Positions 13,979 to 21,150 of a DNA stretch of 21,150 bases are shown here, piece by piece. The notes beneath the pieces are model-generated. The model worked only from the letters and a program-made list of their open reading frames with translations. It had not been told where the DNA came from and ran no database searches. Origin of the DNA: Psychroflexus sp. (GTDB lineage: Bacteria > Bacteroidota > Bacteroidia > Flavobacteriales > Flavobacteriaceae); the NCBI GenBank assembly GCA_003565575.1, contig PXBV01000087.1, forward strand, positions 1-21,150, given 5' to 3'. Positions within the stretch are counted from its first letter, which is position 1; each line of letters opens with the position of its first letter. Position numbers and translations under genes: made by a program.

Positions 13979-15154
13979 TTAATGCTTTTGAAAGTTCAAG
14001 ACTCTCACTTTATCCTCTTTTTTAATGGTTCTAGCACCTTCAGTAACGACGATGTCTTCAGCTTGTAAGCCTTGCAACACCTCTATTTGACCTTGGTAAT
14101 GCCTACCAACTTTTAGTTCTCTAAAGTTAGCCTTACCAATACTGTCATTCTCCATTTGTAGAGCATAGGTAAACGACTCTCCAGATGCGTTTTCTTGCAA
14201 AATATTTTCTGGAATAACCACTGCATTTTTTGAAGTGTAATCATTCAGTCTTACGGTTGCTATAAGATTGGGTTTCACATAGTCAATGCTGTCTGGAATG
14301 GATACTCGAACTCTAAAGTTTCTATTGGTTTCTGATATATTGCTAGAAACCTGACTTACTTCACCTACAAAACTTTTGTTGAGAGCTCTTAAGTTTACAA
14401 TAGCTTCTGTTCCTACCTTAATATTACTAACGTAATTTTCGGGAACATTTGCACTTACGTACATAGCTTCCAAGTTCAAAATTCTGAAAATTGCGTTTTG
14501 TCCCGGAGACACCACTTGGCCTTGATCTGTGATAATGTCATCAATTTTTCCATCAAATGGCGCATAGATGATAGACTTGTTGAGTTGGCGTTTCATCTGT
14601 TCTACAGAATTGTTGATTTGTTCAAACGCAGTTTTTGCTTCCAAATATTGTATTTCAGAACCAATATTTTCTTTCCAAAGACGTTCTTGTCTCTCAAAAC
14701 GTGTTTTAGCTAATTCTTGTTGAGCTTGCATTTCTTTTAACTGATTGGACTGGCCACCATCATCTATTTTAGCAAGTTTTTGGCCTTTTTTTACTTCTTC
14801 ACCTTCCTTTACATAGATGTTCTCCAGTATCCCAGAGAATTCTGGATAAATCACGATGTTTTGGTCTGTAGTAACATCTCCTTGTACCTTCACGTAGTGC
14901 TTGAAATGCTGTGGCTTAAGCTGAAGAGCTTCTACCAAAGCATATTTGGAAGAATCTTCAAAATCTTCTAGTTTCTCATCCAGCTTCTTTATTTTACTGT
15001 TGAGGTCACGCATCTCTTTGTTGAGTTGTTCTCGCGTTTCTTTCAATTCAGTTTTAGATCCACTTTCTAAAATATCATCAATAGATTTTTCTTTTTGACC
15101 ACAAGACACTAGTACAAGAAGTGTCAAAATACTGATATAGGATAGATATTTCAT
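13979..15154 (-). CDS. RND efflux periplasmic adaptor subunit (lipoprotein)
   Basis: This membrane-fusion protein has 391 residues when started at ATG 15154. An upstream TTG at 15169 would add five residues but overlap the previous gene and place extra charges before the signal sequence. The ATG start gives a clean lipoprotein signal with lipobox LVSC (Cys18). A charged coiled coil at about residues 30-60 is followed by a lipoyl-type half (GILENIYVKEGEEVKKGQ), an alpha-helical hairpin, the second lipoyl half (YAPFDGKIDDIITDQGQVV) and beta-barrel and membrane-proximal domains. It bridges the RND pump and the outer-membrane channel. The gap to the TolC gene is 4 bases and to the pump gene 3 bases, so all are co-transcribed. 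Confidence 0.92.
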   Translation of the reverse strand: MKYLSYISILTLLVLVSCGQKEKSIDDILESGSKTELKETREQLNKEMRDLNSKIKKLDEKLEDFEDSSKYALVEALQLKPQHFKHYVKVQGDVTTDQNIVIYPEFSGILENIYVKEGEEVKKGQKLAKIDDGGQSNQLKEMQAQQELAKTRFERQERLWKENIGSEIQYLEAKTAFEQINNSVEQMKRQLNKSIIYAPFDGKIDDIITDQGQVVSPGQNAIFRILNLEAMYVSANVPENYVSNIKVGTEAIVNLRALNKSFVGEVSQVSSNISETNRNFRVRVSIPDSIDYVKPNLIATVRLNDYTSKNAVVIPENILQENASGESFTYALQMENDSIGKANFRELKVGRHYQGQIEVLQGLQAEDIVVTEGARTIKKEDKVRVLNFQKH

Positions 15155-15158
15155 GCGC

Positions 15159-16529
15159 TTATTTTTCAAAATTGGTGAATGGTGTATTAATGATTTTTTC
15201 GATTTCTGCTTTTGAGTTAATGATGTCTAGCATGGACTGTAGAAGCTCATTTTGGGCTGAATATAATTGTTGCTGGGCCTGTCTCAATTCAAAGCTTGTC
15301 CCAACACCTTCTTTAAATTTCAATTGATTTTTATGCTCAATACGTTCAGCGAGTTCCAAATTCTTCTTGGATAAGTCATAATTATCTACAGAAAATTCAA
15401 AATTGCTTTTGGCATTATTAAGTTGAAGTTTGATTTGGTTGATAGCTTGAGTCTTTTGAGTTTCAGCCTTATCCATTTCAATACGAGCTTTCTGTGTTCT
15501 GGCACTTCGTTGTCCAGAACTAAAAATAGGTACATTCAAACTTAAACCTATCACTGAAAACTCAAACCAATCTGCCCGTGATGAGAAGAATTCAAAACTA
15601 TTTCCAAAACTAGTTTGCCCATAATTTGCAAAAGCTGAAAGGCTTGGTAATGCTCTACTCTTTTCAAGTTTCATCTCAAGTTCTCGCTGCTTTACTAAGT
15701 TATCTGCTATTTTAAAATCTATAGTGTTTTCTACTTCTAAGTCATCGGTCAATATTTCTGCTTCTAGCGCATTTCTGTTAGCCAAAACTTCTAAATCTTC
15801 TAGCAAAGTGACTTCGGTAGTAATTGGTAAGCCCAAAACCATATTTAAGCTCTCTTTAGAAATTTCTTTCATCCGCTTAGCATTGTTAAGCTGACTCTGT
15901 AATTGTTGATACGTAATTTGCAACTGCTCTACATCTTCTTCTTCTGCAAGGCCGTTTTCAAATGTTTTACGGGTTTCATACAGGTTTTTCTTGGCAGTTT
16001 CAAGATTGCTTTCTATGATGCTGATGGAGTTATGAGTAAGCAAAACATTTCCGTATGCACTCACTACATCTTTCCTGACATCCAGTTTGGTGCGCGTCTC
16101 TTCATTATCTGAATATTCTAAAAAGGTTTTAGCGGCTTGTAGAGCAACGATGTATGATCCGTCAAAAATCAATTGATTTAGGGTAACAGAAGCGTTCATG
16201 TTTTGGCGTGGGGTGAACTGAACTGGTATAAATTCACCTTCCTCACCACCAAATCCAAGACCACCAGGTACAGGAGTAATTTGTACAATCGCATTGTATT
16301 CATAATTTCCAGCGGCATTAATTTGAGGTAGACCATCTGCCGTAGTTTCCCACTTTTGCTTTAGAGCAATGGCCACATCTCGTCTGGCATTGATAGTGGC
16401 ATAGCTACTGTCAATGGCAAAGTCTATAGCTTCTTGAAGCGTGAAGGCATAACTCTTATTTTGATTTTCCTCCTGAGTAAAGCCTATGGTGCTGAGCAAC
16501 AGGAGTAAGCTTAAACTTATTTTTTTCAT
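15159..16529 (-). CDS. TolC-family outer-membrane efflux channel
   Basis: The protein has 456 residues with an N-terminal signal peptide (MKKISLSLLLLLSTIGFTQ) and no lipobox. Two outer-membrane-efflux-protein repeats of long amphipathic helices follow (about 30-235 and 270-450), rich in Asn, Gln, Ala and Leu. This is the pattern of TolC/OEP proteins, which form a trimeric channel through the outer membrane. The ATG overlaps the TGA of the upstream TetR gene (ATGA), implying translational coupling. Placing the channel before the adaptor and pump is common in Bacteroidota efflux operons. Confidence 0.9.
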   Translation of the reverse strand: MKKISLSLLLLLSTIGFTQEENQNKSYAFTLQEAIDFAIDSSYATINARRDVAIALKQKWETTADGLPQINAAGNYEYNAIVQITPVPGGLGFGGEEGEFIPVQFTPRQNMNASVTLNQLIFDGSYIVALQAAKTFLEYSDNEETRTKLDVRKDVVSAYGNVLLTHNSISIIESNLETAKKNLYETRKTFENGLAEEEDVEQLQITYQQLQSQLNNAKRMKEISKESLNMVLGLPITTEVTLLEDLEVLANRNALEAEILTDDLEVENTIDFKIADNLVKQRELEMKLEKSRALPSLSAFANYGQTSFGNSFEFFSSRADWFEFSVIGLSLNVPIFSSGQRSARTQKARIEMDKAETQKTQAINQIKLQLNNAKSNFEFSVDNYDLSKKNLELAERIEHKNQLKFKEGVGTSFELRQAQQQLYSAQNELLQSMLDIINSKAEIEKIINTPFTNFEK

Positions 16530-17131
16530 TCTGTTAGTTGTTTTTCAAGCTGGTTTAATCGTTTTAAACCTTTAGCATCTACAATACTTCGTAGATGGTA
16601 TTTTAAAAACTCTTCGTAAAGTTCTTTTGGACTTAATTGGCTATCTTTAAAGAGCTCCTCATCTTTAAGGTTGAGCATACCTGCAATGTAAATTCTACAG
16701 ATAAACACTTTATGAATGTCTTTTCTGTAATAGCCTTCTTCCACACCTCTTTCTATATTTTTACCAATGCAGTCTTCCATTTTACAAACTTGAGACTCTC
16801 GCATTTTAGCATAAATATTGGGGTAGTATTTTTGAAACTGAAATTGTGGTGAGGTTTTTTCATTCTTAAGCCGCTTCATCACCACGCGCTTGATATCTAC
16901 CATTTCTTCTATAGGATCGAGTTGTTTCAATTGAACCAAATCAATTTCAGCATGAATACGATCTCTCACATAGTAAGCCACTTGCTCCACCAGATCGGAT
17001 TTAGTTTTAAAGTACTCATAGATAGTTTTTTTGGATACGCCCAGTTCTTGGGCCAAATGATCCATAGTAACACTCTTAAAGCCGAAATCCAAGAATAATT
17101 CACTCGCTTTATGTAAGATTTCTTTTTTCAT
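16526..17131 (-). CDS. TetR/AcrR-family repressor of the efflux operon
   Basis: The protein has 201 residues from ATG 17131. A TTG at 17143 would add four residues but overlaps the -7 element TACTTTTG, so the ATG is preferred. The N-terminal TetR helix-turn-helix is textbook (VTMDHLAQELGVSKKTIYEYF, residues 21-41). The C-terminal helical domain is typical of ligand-binding TetR regulators and contains two cysteines in SQVCKMEDCIG. It is the first gene of the efflux operon and overlaps tolC by four bases. It most likely represses its own operon until a pump substrate binds; this is inferred from position. Confidence 0.92.
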   Translation of the reverse strand: MKKEILHKASELFLDFGFKSVTMDHLAQELGVSKKTIYEYFKTKSDLVEQVAYYVRDRIHAEIDLVQLKQLDPIEEMVDIKRVVMKRLKNEKTSPQFQFQKYYPNIYAKMRESQVCKMEDCIGKNIERGVEEGYYRKDIHKVFICRIYIAGMLNLKDEELFKDSQLSPKELYEEFLKYHLRSIVDAKGLKRLNQLEKQLTE

Positions 17132-17140
17132 TTTGGTGGG

Positions 17141-17170
17141 CAAAAGTAGGCTAAGAAACTTTAAGAACCA
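17141..17170 (-). promoter_or_regulatory. Probable promoter of the efflux operon
   Basis: On the minus strand TACTTTTG (17148-17141) matches the -7 consensus. TGG, one mismatch from TTG, lies 19 bases upstream (17170-17168). The predicted transcript start is about 4-6 bases before the ATG at 17131, giving an almost leaderless mRNA. Confidence 0.5.
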
Positions 17171-17187
17171 TAATAGTTTCCATGGTT
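17166..17187. promoter_or_regulatory. Candidate TetR operator at the efflux promoter
   Basis: AACCAT (17166-17171) and ATGGTT (17182-17187) form an inverted repeat with a 10-base spacer. It overlaps the -33 region of the promoter, a natural site for the TetR repressor encoded just downstream. Binding is inferred from position. Confidence 0.4.
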
Positions 17188-17225
17188 TTTGCTAAACTTT
17201 AACTTTTTAAATTATTTAAAAGAGA

Positions 17226-17249
17226 AAGCCAACCCTTTCGAGTTGGCTT
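17226..17249 (-). terminator. Terminator after the M56 peptidase gene
   Basis: AAGCCAAC (17226-17233) pairs with GTTGGCTT (17242-17249) around an 8-base loop, and a T-rich stretch follows on the minus strand. It lies 33 bases past the stop of the M56 gene and separates it from the efflux operon. Confidence 0.7.
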
Positions 17250-17281
17250 AAACCAAATGGACAAAGTTCAACTTGTATAGT

Positions 17282-18892
17282 TTATTCAGAAACTTGAAAA
17301 GTAATAGGTAAGGAATACAGCACACCCACGTTCTCGCCTCTTTGTTTTCCAGGTTGCATTTGTGGAAGAGCATTAATGACGCGCTCTCCTTCCTCTTGTA
17401 GGTCTGGATGTGGTGCTCTTGCTCTCACATCTGTGACCTCTCCAGTTTTATCAATTTTAAATTGAACATAAACACGATTGACGCCTTTGAGCCCAAGGTC
17501 TTTAGCCATGCCTATGTCAAAATTTTCGTTGACAAACTGGCTAATCTTTCTACTCATGCATTCTTTAAGTTCATCATTTGAAGCTAATCCCTCACAACCT
17601 GGGAATTCAGGAACTTCTTCAACTACTGAGAAAGGAACATCACCAATCTCTACTTCCTCAACTTCTTCTACTTCTGTAATTTCAGTTCTAGGACTGTTTT
17701 TATCCTTTAAAAATTCTTCGTAGGTTTGAGTTTTCAATTTTTGAAATGCATCACTATCAGTCATGGAAAGCTCATTTTTCTCTTCGTCCATTTTTTCTGC
17801 CATGTAAATCATAATGGAGTTTCGTCTGTAGAAATCTTCTTTAGAATTAATTTGTCTATAAGTTCCGAGTCTAAATTTTTTTGGGATTTCATCAGAAAAC
17901 AAACCGTATTTAGCAACTGCTTCTTTAAGTTCACTCATATATTGAGTGCGTAATTTTTCAGCTTCAGCTTGTTCAGTCAATTCTTGAATTTCCTCTTGTG
18001 CATCTTCTTTACAAGCTGTGTAAGTCAACATCAAGCCTAGTAGAGGTAAAATCAATAGGTACTTTAATAGGTGCTGTGGATGGGAGTTTTTCTTTTGTAA
18101 CATCATAAGTCTTTGTTTTAATTGTGAATGGTTAAAAAATGAATGAGAAAATTCTAAATTCTTTGTGCCAAAAGCTTGATTGAGTAAGCTTTGGGCATAA
18201 TCGTGTTTATCTAAATCTTTAGCAGCAACAGCATCGGCTTGTAGTTCGTGTACTAGCACTAACTCTCGCTTTAACCAGTGATGAGCTGGGCTTATCCAAA
18301 ACAACATGCGTAAAAATTCAGAAAAAAATAAATCAATAGCATGTTTGGAGCGAGCGTGTTCCAGTTCGTGAGCTATTACTTTTTGTTTCTGTTTTTCTGG
18401 AATTTGATCACCAATGTAAATGGCATCCCAAAATGTAAATGCATTTTCTGAAGCTTCTAATTGATAAAAAGCAACTCGGTTAATGTATTTTACAAGTTTA
18501 GCTTTGCGTGTGAGCTGTTTTATTTTAAAATAACCTATACTGAACGTAATAGCAAACACAGTACAACCGATGGCGTAAGTTAGCTTCATCATTTTATCAA
18601 AATTCCAAAAATGAATCTGGGGTTCTGGAGTACCCTCAGAAGCTGTTAAGTTGACTTCATCACCCACTATAAAATAAGATTGTAGTTGGCTAAAGGCTGG
18701 ACTGTTTGCCTCTTCTGTACCTAAGTCAAAAGCTAAAAAGCTTAAATCGAGTAGGGGAATCACCAATGAAAGCACAGCAGTGATAAGCAGATACGCTCTG
18801 TTTTGGACATAAAATGTTTCTCTTTTGAAGACTAAATAAAGCCCTAAAAAGCAGGATTGAAATAATATGACGTCTAAAATATACCACCACAT
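17282..18892 (-). CDS. M56 (BlaR1-type) membrane metallopeptidase with TonB C-terminal domain
   Basis: The protein has 536 residues. Three N-terminal helices (about 4-22, 33-53, 104-124) are followed by the zinc-protease domain with HELEH (175-179) and downstream HELQAD (Glu216 as third zinc ligand). A fourth helix lies at about 277-293. The periplasmic part has a helical acidic region (295-400), a low-complexity Glu/Val stretch (405-428) and a TonB C-terminal domain (about 430-533). BlaR1-like proteases sense an external signal and cause cleavage of the partner repressor. This one has a TonB domain instead of a beta-lactam sensor, so beta-lactam sensing is not implied. The start overlaps the BlaI-type stop by one base (TGATG), confirming the pair. 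Confidence 0.92.
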   Translation of the reverse strand: MWWYILDVILFQSCFLGLYLVFKRETFYVQNRAYLLITAVLSLVIPLLDLSFLAFDLGTEEANSPAFSQLQSYFIVGDEVNLTASEGTPEPQIHFWNFDKMMKLTYAIGCTVFAITFSIGYFKIKQLTRKAKLVKYINRVAFYQLEASENAFTFWDAIYIGDQIPEKQKQKVIAHELEHARSKHAIDLFFSEFLRMLFWISPAHHWLKRELVLVHELQADAVAAKDLDKHDYAQSLLNQAFGTKNLEFSHSFFNHSQLKQRLMMLQKKNSHPQHLLKYLLILPLLGLMLTYTACKEDAQEEIQELTEQAEAEKLRTQYMSELKEAVAKYGLFSDEIPKKFRLGTYRQINSKEDFYRRNSIMIYMAEKMDEEKNELSMTDSDAFQKLKTQTYEEFLKDKNSPRTEITEVEEVEEVEIGDVPFSVVEEVPEFPGCEGLASNDELKECMSRKISQFVNENFDIGMAKDLGLKGVNRVYVQFKIDKTGEVTDVRARAPHPDLQEEGERVINALPQMQPGKQRGENVGVLYSLPITFQVSE

Positions 18893-19254
18893 CAGTCCTT
18901 GGTTTTATCAAGTTCTTTCAAAATGCTTTCTAAATCTTTGGCGCTCATATTTTTTTCTTTCACAAAAAAGGATACCATATTTTTGAATGAGCCTTCAAAA
19001 TAGGAATTCACCATTTTTTTCATACTAGCTTTTTGGTAGGTAGCTTTGTCGATTAAAGCAAAGTATTTGTAACCTCTTCCTATCTTTTCGTGACCAACAA
19101 AGCCTTTGTCCTCCAAAATTCTTACAATGGTGGAGGTGGTGTTATAAGCTGGTTTAGGGTCTGGCATAGCTTCTATTAATTCAGCTACTTTAGATTTTCC
19201 TTTTTGCCATAACAAGTGCATAACTTCTTCTTCGGCTCGTGTTAATTGTTTCAT
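18892..19254 (-). CDS. BlaI/MecI-family repressor
   Basis: The protein has 120 residues, the usual length. It opens with the BlaI winged helix (LTRAEEEVMHLLWQKGKSKVAELIEAM, then YNTTSTIVRILEDKGFVGHEKIGRGYKY). A C-terminal dimerisation region with MKKMVNSYFEGSF follows. Such repressors bind palindromes over their own promoter and are inactivated after a signal from the neighbouring M56 protease. It overlaps the M56 gene by one base. Two matching palindromes cover its promoter (19281-19313), supporting autoregulation. Confidence 0.93.
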   Translation of the reverse strand: MKQLTRAEEEVMHLLWQKGKSKVAELIEAMPDPKPAYNTTSTIVRILEDKGFVGHEKIGRGYKYFALIDKATYQKASMKKMVNSYFEGSFKNMVSFFVKEKNMSAKDLESILKELDKTKD

Positions 19255-19272
19255 ACATTAAAATTTAAAGTA

Positions 19273-19280
19273 CAAATATA
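19273..19280 (-). promoter_or_regulatory. -7 element of the blaI-M56 operon
   Basis: On the minus strand this reads TATATTTG, matching TAnnTTTG exactly, 18 bases upstream of the blaI ATG. At 19-base spacing the -33 position reads TAG (one mismatch from TTG) and lies inside the second operator-like palindrome. Confidence 0.6.
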
Positions 19281-19296
19281 AACTAATTATTTAGTT
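19281..19296. promoter_or_regulatory. BlaI-type operator, proximal copy (AACTA-N6-TAGTT)
   Basis: AACTA (19281-19285) and TAGTT (19292-19296) form a perfect inverted repeat with a 6-base spacer; one further A/T pair extends it. It fills the spacer between the -33 and -7 elements of the blaI promoter. Known BlaI/MecI operators are similar dyads built on TACTA-type half-sites. Confidence 0.7.
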
Positions 19297-19297
19297 T

Positions 19298-19313
19298 AAC
19301 TATTATTTTAGTT
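19298..19313. promoter_or_regulatory. BlaI-type operator, distal copy (AACTA-N6-TAGTT)
   Basis: AACTA (19298-19302) and TAGTT (19309-19313) repeat the proximal site with the same half-sites and spacer length. The two centres are 17 bp apart. This copy covers the -33 position, so two repressor dimers could bind side by side. Confidence 0.7.
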
Positions 19314-19379
19314 GTTAAAGGTTTGTTTTTTTATTGCTTGATTGTGATGTGACTTTTTATGTATTGTGATTTTAAACAG

Positions 19380-19403
19380 AATGCGAAGTTGCAATCTTCG
19401 CAT
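19380..19403. repeat. Palindromic repeat, copy 1
   Basis: ATGCGAAG (19381-19388) pairs perfectly with CTTCGCAT (19396-19403) around a 7-base TTGCAAT loop. Twenty-two bases (19380-19401) recur at 19452-19473. The shape is like a REP-type intergenic palindrome. Confidence 0.75.
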
Positions 19404-19451
19404 AGCTCGTGTTTTTTGAAAGGACTTTTTTCATGACTTCATTGAAGGCGA

Positions 19452-19475
19452 AATGCGAAGTTGCAATCTTCGCCT
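19452..19475. repeat. Palindromic repeat, copy 2
   Basis: This is the same 22-base hairpin core as at 19380, 72 bases further on. Only the last pair of the stem is lost (CGCCT instead of CGCAT). Confidence 0.75.
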
Positions 19476-19514
19476 AGATATTAAAGTTTTTGTTTTTCAA
19501 TCTTATCATTACGA

Positions 19515-19559
19515 ATACGCAACTTCTTGAGAGGAATTCACCTCTAGATTTTTGCGTAT
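19515..19559. repeat. Two-level hairpin in the blaI-receptor intergenic region
   Basis: The outer stem ATACGCAA (19515-19522) pairs with TTGCGTAT (19552-19559). The interior holds a second stem, AGAGG (19530-19534) with CCTCT (19541-19545), around an AATTCA loop. No T-run follows, so it is not an obvious terminator. It may belong to the same class of intergenic repeat or be a structured RNA element. Confidence 0.5.
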
Positions 19560-19657
19560 GTTATGTAAATTAAGTTTAAATTTTATAACGTAGTGTTAAA
19601 TACGTAAGTATGAAATTAAGTAAGCGTTAAATATTCTTACACACGTAGAGATTCTTA

Positions 19658-19665
19658 TAGTTTTG
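19658..19665 (+). promoter_or_regulatory. -7-like element of the TonB-dependent receptor gene
   Basis: TAGTTTTG matches TAnnTTTG exactly and lies 16 bases before the ATG at 19682. No TTG is present 19 bases upstream. Confidence 0.4.
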
Positions 19666-19681
19666 ATTTTAAAATACATGT

Positions 19682-21150
19682 ATGTATCGATATTGGGTTA
19701 TATTGTTTTTCGTTATTGGGTTTTACTCTCAAGCACAAGACTATACTATTTCTGGTCAACTCCTAGATAAAGACGAAGAAAAAGCTCTAGAATTTGCATC
19801 TGTATCTCTACTAAAAGCTTCAGATAGCACTGTGGTAAAAGGAGCTATAACTGATTTTGACGGAAATTTCGAACTCAAGTCCGTTTCAGGTGCGTTTATT
19901 TTGAGAGTAGATTACTTAGGATATGAACTCTTTTTTAAATCTATAAATATTGAAAATTCTAATCTTAACCTAGAAAAGCTTTACCTGTCCCAGGATGGTC
20001 AAACTTTAGATGAGGTTAGCATTGTAGCAGCCAAAGAACTTTTTAAGACTGAAATTGACAAGCGCACTTACGATGTTGAAAACAATATTTTATCTCAAGG
20101 CGCAACAGCTACAGAATTGCTATCTACTTTGCCTTCCATTCAAGTAGATGAAGAGGGCAATATTTCTATGAGAGGTAGTGGTAATGTTTTAATTTACATC
20201 AATGGTAGACCCACCAATATGAGCAGCGAAGAAATGGAGTCTGTCCTCTCTCAATTTCCGTCCAACAGTATAAAATCTGTGGAATTAATTACAAACCCAT
20301 CTTCAAAATACGATTCTCAAGGGGTTGGAGGAATTATAAATCTTGTACTGAAGAAAGACGAGCGCTTGGGTGTAAATGGTCAACTGAATACATCAATTGG
20401 TACACGAGATAAATACCAAGGTGGATTTAATTTGAATTACGGTACAGAAAAAATAAATTTCTATACGTCTTACAATTATCAGTTTAGGAGCCTATTTCAA
20501 AAAAGTGAAAGCTTAAGACAAACGAGCTTACCAGGATTTTCTCCCAATTTAGACCAAGATTTTGATACACAAGCAGATAATCAGTCCCATTTATTTAGAG
20601 CTGGGCTGGATTATGACGTGAATGATAAGGTGGTCCTTGGCGTGTATGGGCAATATAACAGGTCTTCTCGTGATAGAATTCGCGTTTACAATCAACGTAA
20701 CCTCAATCAAGACTTTCTGCTAGATAGTCTTTTTCAAAGAACATTAGATGAAAATCAAGTTTCAGAAAATATTGAAGTAGGAACCACAGCTACCATTGAG
20801 CTAGATACCATGGGTCAAAATCTTTATGCAAGTTTCAGTTATGCCAATAACGTCCAACGTAGGATTGAAAGTTTCGAGCAGTTCTTTTTTGATGAAAACT
20901 TGATTGAAGACCCTACAAGATTTCAAGATCAAATCTATGGACGACCTCAAAAAAATGATTTAATTGTTGCTCAGTTAGATTATACCTTACCACTTGGAGA
21001 AAATACTACTCTAGAAACTGGTGTAAAATCCACCTTAGCTTACAATCGTCCAGAGCAGTTTTTTGACCAACTCGATTTAGAAACACAAAATTATGTCAGA
21101 AATGATACCATAACCAATGAATATCCCTTTGATGAAGAAATACATGCAGC
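19682..21150 (+). CDS. TonB-dependent receptor / outer-membrane beta-barrel protein, partial (3' end outside window)
   Basis: The frame is open from ATG 19682 to the right edge (489 codons) without a stop. An ATG at 19678 is out of frame. Residues 1-19 form a signal peptide (MYRYWVILFFVIGFYSQAQ). A CarboxypepD_reg-like domain follows (about 22-105: ISGQLLDKDEEKALEFASV, then GAITDFDGNFEL). Next is a plug domain (about 135-225: ATELLSTLPSIQVDEEGNIS, then VLIYINGRPTNMSSEEME and GVGGIINLVLKKD). The remainder is the start of an outer-membrane barrel rich in aromatic and Asn residues. It matches the Bacteroidota outer membrane beta-barrel family rather than SusC: no SusC signature and no SusD gene are visible. 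Its ligand is unknown. It is divergent from the blaI-M56 pair. Confidence 0.92.
   Translation, partial: MYRYWVILFFVIGFYSQAQDYTISGQLLDKDEEKALEFASVSLLKASDSTVVKGAITDFDGNFELKSVSGAFILRVDYLGYELFFKSINIENSNLNLEKLYLSQDGQTLDEVSIVAAKELFKTEIDKRTYDVENNILSQGATATELLSTLPSIQVDEEGNISMRGSGNVLIYINGRPTNMSSEEMESVLSQFPSNSIKSVELITNPSSKYDSQGVGGIINLVLKKDERLGVNGQLNTSIGTRDKYQGGFNLNYGTEKINFYTSYNYQFRSLFQKSESLRQTSLPGFSPNLDQDFDTQADNQSHLFRAGLDYDVNDKVVLGVYGQYNRSSRDRIRVYNQRNLNQDFLLDSLFQRTLDENQVSENIEVGTTATIELDTMGQNLYASFSYANNVQRRIESFEQFFFDENLIEDPTRFQDQIYGRPQKNDLIVAQLDYTLPLGENTTLETGVKSTLAYNRPEQFFDQLDLETQNYVRNDTITNEYPFDEEIHA

Larger units (their letters stand above)
19314..19677. other. Intergenic region with repeated hairpins, no gene
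   Basis: This roughly 360-base stretch lies between the divergent blaI and TonB-receptor genes and holds no open frame of note. It contains two copies of a 22-base hairpin repeat and one larger branched hairpin (separate entries). The right end carries a -7-like element for the receptor gene. Confidence 0.7.

Noticed and set aside
15155..15169. TTG start for the efflux adaptor gene at 15169
   Set aside because: ATG at 15154 gives a cleaner lipoprotein signal and avoids an 11-base overlap with the TolC gene.
17282..19254. Beta-lactam resistance sensor system (blaR1-blaI)
   Set aside because: The protease has a TonB domain instead of the penicillin-binding sensor domain and no beta-lactamase gene is nearby, so only the family relation is supported.
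19380..19475. CRISPR array
   Set aside because: Only two palindromic copies are present, with no regular spacers, leader or cas genes; a REP-like repeat fits better.

Overview
This window is chromosomal DNA of a low-GC member of the Bacteroidota, most likely a Flavobacteriaceae-type marine or environmental bacterium. The placement rests on four things. Several promoters fit the Bacteroidota consensus (TTG or TTTG, about 19 bases, then TAnnTTTG). Shine-Dalgarno sequences are not evident. The gene families are typical (CarboxypepD_reg/TonB-dependent receptor, M56 peptidase with a TonB C-terminal domain, lipoprotein RND adaptor, flavobacterial IF3 and HtpG). The genus cannot be fixed from the sequence alone.

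Layout. Positions 2-154 hold the C-terminus of SecDF (+), convergent with a FabH-type ketoacyl-ACP synthase III (-), with a shared hairpin terminator between them. Next on the minus strand is a two-gene unit in which a TetR-like regulator abuts an ABC1/UbiB-type atypical kinase. The plus strand then carries htpG (Hsp90) with its own terminator, followed by the translation cluster thrS-infC-rpmI-rplT. That cluster is driven by a near-perfect promoter just upstream of thrS and closed by a strong terminator after rplT. The infC gene evidently starts at an AUA codon. A small cysteine-rich protein with its own -7 element and terminator follows.

Positions about 9180-9625 contain no recognisable gene. 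Next comes a tRNA cluster on the minus strand: tRNA-Ser(GCU) behind a consensus promoter, and tRNA-Pro(UGG) flanked on both sides by decayed tRNA-Pro-like pieces, including an exact 54-bp duplication of its 3' end and terminator.

Positions 10163-17131 (-) form an RND multidrug-efflux operon in the order TetR regulator, TolC-type outer-membrane channel, lipoprotein adaptor, RND pump. A thioredoxin-fold protein lacking the first active-site cysteine lies directly downstream. Positions 17282-19254 (-) hold a BlaI/MecI-type repressor and an M56 (BlaR1-type) membrane peptidase carrying a TonB C-terminal domain. Two tandem copies of AACTA-N6-TAGTT lie over the blaI promoter. A gene-free stretch with repeated hairpins separates this pair from a divergent TonB-dependent receptor (+) that runs off the right end.

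Most of the window is core housekeeping. The more informative points are the AUA start of infC, the duplicated operator at blaI, the tRNA-Pro decay and duplication zone, the short cysteine-rich gene, and the unusual features of the efflux operon (extra membrane segments in the pump, degenerate thioredoxin). I did not see a clear candidate for a wholly new multi-gene system.
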